From Blastocystis hominis (taxonomy: Eukaryota; Sar; Bigyra; Opalinata; Blastocystidae), in the NCBI RefSeq assembly GCF_000151665.1, contig NW_013171816.1:1250204-1314203 (forward strand): 64,000 nucleotides of DNA, written 5' to 3'. The stretch's first letter is position 1, and every line of letters begins with the position of its first letter. Positions 59,972 to 64,000 of this stretch are shown in pieces. A program made the position numbers and the translations under genes. The notes beneath the pieces were generated by a model. It ran no database searches. It was not told where the DNA came from and saw only the letters and a program-made list of their open reading frames with translations.

Positions 59972-62640
59972 ATGAATCGTATATCAGATGATATTTCAGA
60001 GAATGACGCAAAGGTCGTTCTCTGTTGTAACTTCACTTCGTCTATTGCAGTTTCTTTGAAGACCTTCTTTTCTTCACATGGATATGTGTCTATATTCCGG
60101 AACTCACTAAGTGAAGTAATAGCTCTAGGAAGATCAATACCAGCCTCTCTCATTTGCATTTCTGTTTCTGGATATGACACTTCATGGATTCGACTCATGA
60201 CAATAATGAATGTTGATCCTTTATTCTATGTTTCCCCGCTTCTGCTTATTAGTCAAAATGTGAGATTATTTGTTGATTCTTTTTTTAAGAGCTACTACCA
60301 GTTTTTTATTCAACAACAGAAGCAGTTCCATTTTTATTTACTTACAGATCCTATCTCATTTCAAAAACTATCTTATCTCTTACATACACTTGAAACTCCT
60401 ATTGCGATTCAATCATTGTAAATCATTTTATTCCTATATATGTCTTATATATTGTAGTGTAAACCATCATGCAGGCAAAGTCCTCATTATCGATGATTCC
60501 CTTGCAAGTTTATCTTCACTATCGTATCTTCTACAATGATTAGCAAAGTTGTTTTGTAGTAAAACGATGCGGATATACTCCAGTAACATTTTCTAAACCG
60601 GAAGACGCTATCAGCCATCTAAGTGAGAATTCGGATGTGAATATCAGATTCTCTTTTTATTTCATAGTATGACATTGCACTGATTGATTTAGTAATGCCT
60701 GGAATAAGCGGAATTCAGATGCTTCAAAAAATGAAAAACGACCCTCATCTATTTCTTATTCCCATAATCATATTATCTTCTTCTTCCGATAACGATAGCA
60801 TGGAACAGTGCTTTATTATGGGCGCATCAGAATACTTGTAAACATCACTTTATTCAATACAATCTCAACATAGGATTAAGCCTGTTTCATTTGAAGTTCT
60901 ACGATTACGAATGCAACGTGTTATAAGCGAAAACAGGGTTTACAAGGCGGTTTACAAAAACAACCTATCTTTGCTTCCTACCCAGACAATCGATGAAAAG
61001 GCCAAAGAGAGCACGCTATTCAATCTAGAACAGCCAGAACAACCAGAACAGCCAGAACAACCAGAACAACCAGAACAACCAGAACAACCAGAACAACCAG
61101 AACAACAATCAGACAAGAAATGGAGAAAGAGAGTTCATCGACTGCAGCAGCAGCTTCAACAAATGACTGATCAACTCGATTATTATAAGAAGGAGTATGA
61201 ATACCTTCAATATGGCACTCGGTCACTGAGAAAGCAGCTTGTTAGTCATTCAGTTATTCCCCAAATTCAATTAAAATATAACTACATGTATGATATGCAA
61301 CAGAATCAACTCCAAATCATTGATAGCGTGTTTCAAGAGAAGCAGTTACTTCTCTGTGAAACTCCCGATGATCTATTCAGTCAAACACTAATGAGTAAGC
61401 TGGAGGTTCCTAGTATTCTGCATCTTTCCATTCTACGAAAGTATTCTAACTTCATCCACTCCTGTCGAGCAGTAAAGTCAAGTGTATATTCGTATACGAA
61501 TTTAACAGGTGAAAAAGGTAGCCATCATTTTAATAATAATAATAGTAATAATAATAATAATAACAACAACAATAATGAGAATAAGATAAAGAATAATAAC
61601 AACTACTTTCAAAGATCAAAGCAGATTCCATTATCAAATCAATCTCTCTTTCTGTCTAGTACAGAACTAGAGCTGGGAGCAAGTATTTGGTGTGTAGAAC
61701 ATCAATCATTTGCTGACTGGTGGAAACTCTTTTTTCTTGGCTATGATAATAAGGAACGACTGTTTCAGAGTCTTTCTAACCAGGATACAGTAACATTTGC
61801 AGGCATAAAACAATTGATATGCGACTACTTGTTCTGGAACAAGGCTATCCAAATTGTTATTCATGATGCATACCAAACTCTATCAACCAACACATTTGCG
61901 ATGTGCTACCATCACTACATCTATTTAACAACTGTTGCTGCGGCTATATTGTTCAGTCTGAATGGATTAACATCGACTATGGTTGGTAAACGAGAATTCA
62001 TGCATTCAGGTTTATTCACAATTCTTCAGTTGCTGGATAAAAAGCCAATTACAGTGATCCTTCCATTCGCTCCTTCTTATTCACAACAAATATTTACCAG
62101 ATTCCAGTCACTTTGCGATACATTCGACGCGGAAATACTCAACCAGTCATGCTCTACGTGTCTACACCACTCTCCAAACTTTGATACTCAATTCGTGATT
62201 TCCGCTTCCAAGTTGATGGATTCGATGAATCCAAAACTATCCCGTTTATGTTTTAACAGAGCGTTTTCAAAAATTCATGCCCTTCTAAATCATCCTGAAG
62301 GAATGCAAATACATTATGAAGCATATGCTATGTTCAATATTTTATACAATGTACGTTCACAAAACTAAATGGTTTAGTATAGGACGCAATGGAAGGAAGT
62401 TCTCGTCGCTTCTGGTTTGAAATTATGGATGGGGATGGCGATGGAGTGTTGAACAAAGAAGATATTCAGGAACTAGTCAGAGAATGGAACAGTACGGCAC
62501 AGCAAACAGTAGAAAAGGAAACTATCTGGATCGAGTTGTGTGACTTATGTAGCATTCATTACGAAGATGAGATACACTATAAAGATGTCTGTAAAGAGAA
62601 CGTGAGTAAATTTTGCTTTCAGCGGTTAATACTCTGTTAA
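59972..62640 (+). CDS. Fusion: two receiver-like domains + PP2A B''-type EF-hand regulatory subunit
   Basis: ATG 59972 opens a degenerate receiver-like domain (KVVLCCNFTSSIAVSL to YLLHTLETPIAI) lacking the acidic pocket. A 40-bp intron leads to a complete receiver: GKVLIIDDSLASL (DD), KRCGYTPVTF, YDIALIDLVMPGISG (phospho-acceptor Asp), IPIIILSSS and LIKPVSFEVLR (Lys), with introns of 31 and 36 bp. Then come nine Gln-Pro-Glu units, a coiled coil, an Asn-rich run, and a half resembling the PP2A B''/PR72 EF-hand module: FADWWKLFFLGYDNKERLFQ, YIYLTTVAAAILFSLNG, IHYEAYAMFNILYN and, across a 32-bp intron, RRFWFEIMDGDGDGVLNKED. The stop is TAA 62638-62640. One junction near 60538-60566 has no canonical intron in the right frame. 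It may be a regulatory phosphatase subunit with a two-component input; the B'' match is by pattern order. Confidence 0.65.
61028..61106 (+). repeat. CAGAACAAC/CAGAACAGC (Gln-Pro-Glu) tandem repeat
   Basis: A 9-bp unit is repeated about nine times in frame between receiver and coiled coil. It encodes (Q-P-E)n and is a likely flexible linker of variable length. Confidence 0.95.
61531..61602 (+). repeat. AAT/AAC run (poly-Asn) in the receiver-B'' gene
   Basis: AAT and AAC triplets, interrupted by single codons, encode an Asn-rich loop in front of the B''-like half. Confidence 0.9.
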
Positions 62641-63282
62641 CATCTATGTAACAGCCCTGTTCTGTTTTGTTTGTAAAAAGCAGGTTTTTATATTTTTGTA
62701 ATTTAGAGTATGCCCCAATCAAAACGAGGGTTACATACCAAACGAATATGAAAGAAAATGAACAACTCAAATTAGCAACTAGTGAATCCAGAGAATAAAT
62801 ATCATATGTGTCGTTACTAATATGATTACTGACCTTACAACGCTCACATCGAGAAAAAAAGCGGTTATACGAAAAATGTTAATATTTGTATATGGTTAGG
62901 AATGAAGAAACCATAAGGCTATGTATATACAGATGGAACTCTATGCCGGAAAATAATGAATGGAGGGCACGAATTATAAATTTGAGTTACACTCTCATGA
63001 AGCATGCAGAAATTGTCCCTATTTTGGTCATATAGATCATCACCTTATTTGAGGAGTATAAACTATTTTGTAGGATATACTTCTATGTTCTTTTCATTGA
63101 CAAAAAACCCACAAGAAAGATAACACTTATGGACAATTAGCTGGAGAGTGTCTAACACTGTATGGGGTAAATCATATATGTTTATATGTATACAAGCAAT
63201 ATAATAATAGGTAATTACACAAACAACTATCAAATGCAAAATACTATCTTATTAATATACAGATCTTTGATTTTATATACAT
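62641..63282. other. AT-rich intergenic
   Basis: TGTTTGTA at about 62667-62674 is the 3' element of the receiver-B'' gene. A TTGTTTGTG element on the minus strand near 63220-63230 belongs to the following small gene. Otherwise only AT-rich DNA with short frames is present. Confidence 0.65.
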
Positions 63283-63510
63283 TTAGGACATAGATATAGC
63301 CAAAACCTCACTATACACGACTTCAGCGAAAAAGGGGGGAGAGGTGAAAGAATTAGGAATATCCACTTCTCTTAAACCAGATAATACAGACGCTTGTATG
63401 TTATCTCCAATATTCTGAAATACTACAGAATCATAGTCACTGTCGGGTTTGCCATTTCTAATATGTTCCAGATTTGCACTGACTATTCCTTGGGCATGCA
63501 TTAGTTCCAT
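63283..63510 (-). CDS. Small hypothetical protein (75 residues)
   Basis: The minus-strand ATG frame gives MELMHAQGIVSANLEHIRNG, then DSDYDSVVFQNIGDNIQAS, and ends AISMS with an encoded TAA. A TTGTTTGTG 3' element lies about 55 nt downstream on the same strand, which supports a real transcript. The composition is protein-like, but no family is recognised. It could be the last exon of a larger gene. Confidence 0.4.
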   Translation of the reverse strand: MELMHAQGIVSANLEHIRNGKPDSDYDSVVFQNIGDNIQASVLSGLREVDIPNSFTSPPFFAEVVYSEVLAISMS

Positions 63511-64000
63511 TTATTAACTCCCCAAAAAATAATATGAAGTCTAGATGACGCACATTTTGTATATAAGTAAAAGTGGAATTTTATTACCAAATAAGGACTA
63601 TTAAGAAACGTGTTGAAGGAGAGAAAGAGAGTGAAAATAGTATTATTTGCTAAATATTATTAAGAAACTACTTTACATCTCATAATAATTAATAATACCT
63701 AAACTATACAATATTAGAAATACATGCTTAAAGTACTTTTTTCCTGATAAAACATAGTATCAATTATCATCTACTATCGAGTGAATGAAGCCATACTGAA
63801 GAAACGGCTATTACTTTGAAAATGATCGAGTACACATATAATTGCCTTATATTGTAATTTTGTGCAAGCTCGCTTTGTAAAATCGTTTACCCATCACAGG
63901 AATAGCGTTGAGCACACTGCCACCCCCCCAGGAATTCCACAAGTTCCACAAGTTCCACGAGTCTGCAACAAACAACAAACTCAAACAACATTTTAAGCAA
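63511..64000. other. AT-rich end of window, no gene seen
   Basis: No supported frame. Near the right edge (63950-63990) there are ACAAACAACAAACTC repeats, which on the minus strand read as TTGTTTGTTG-type 3' elements. A minus-strand gene may therefore end just inside the border. A C8 run is at about 63925. Confidence 0.5.

Noticed and set aside
62602-62622. A 21-bp GTGAGT...TTTCAG candidate intron near the end of the receiver-B'' gene
   Set aside because: Reading straight through keeps the B''-like C-terminal pattern and reaches an encoded TAA. 21 bp is shorter than any intron supported here.

Overview
This is nuclear DNA from a compact eukaryotic genome, most likely Blastocystis or a very close relative (Stramenopiles, Opalinata). 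Two signals in the sequence support this. First, almost every gene is cut by tiny GT-AG introns; most of those I could place by protein homology are exactly 30-34 bp. Second, gene 3' ends carry the element TGTTTGTT or a near variant. Several reading frames have no encoded stop codon: the frame ends in a lone T exactly 4 nt before this element, so poly(A) addition would create TAA. Polyadenylation-created stops linked to a TGTTTGTT motif are an established Blastocystis trait. The assignment to that lineage is inference; a close sister lineage is possible.

Layout. 1-19281: one enormous intronless reading frame, open at the left edge, for a secreted or surface type I membrane protein built of dozens of roughly 100-residue Cys-containing modules. 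19.7-25.6 kb: a GT49-type glycosyltransferase, Rab5, a 430-residue metallothionein-like Cys-repeat protein, the SUMO E2 UBC9, a small four-helix membrane protein, and the KEOPS subunit Pcc1. 25.7-34.3 kb: an LMBR1-type membrane protein, the tRNA ct6A dehydratase (TCD1/TcdA type), a TPR protein resembling an APC/C subunit, an acylaminoacyl-peptidase, tRNA-Ser(AGA), and the proteasome activator PA28. 34.3-42.8 kb: the splicing factor PRP38B, coronin, and two tandem paralogous LIM plus villin-headpiece proteins, so coronin and the two LIM proteins form an actin-cytoskeleton block. 42.9-50.4 kb: dolichyl-diphosphate phosphatase, an ArfGAP, prefoldin subunit 2, a multi-pass protein, an amino-acid transporter, a divergent H4/H3 histone pair, and an EF-hand protein. 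50.6-59.3 kb: the complex I assembly factor NDUFAF5, the CDK11-type kinase, an Hsp110-like chaperone, the spliceosomal helicase DHX16/Prp2, AP-2 sigma, and an SAP30BP/HCNGP-like protein. From about 59.35 kb to the end the DNA becomes markedly AT-rich. It holds one remarkable gene, in which two receiver-like domains are joined to a PP2A B''-type EF-hand regulatory subunit, then sparse DNA and one small unidentified gene.

The genes are mostly unrelated housekeeping functions packed on both strands, often with less than 150 bp between them. Convergent pairs commonly share a near-palindromic TGTTTGTnnACAAACA element that serves both strands. The clearest case is NDUFAF5/CDK11, where both genes lack an encoded stop and are arranged as mirror images around one 16-bp element. 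The best candidates for something new are the receiver-PP2A B'' fusion, the giant metallothionein-like protein, the mirror-image terminators that also create the stop codons, and the 19-kb intronless surface protein.
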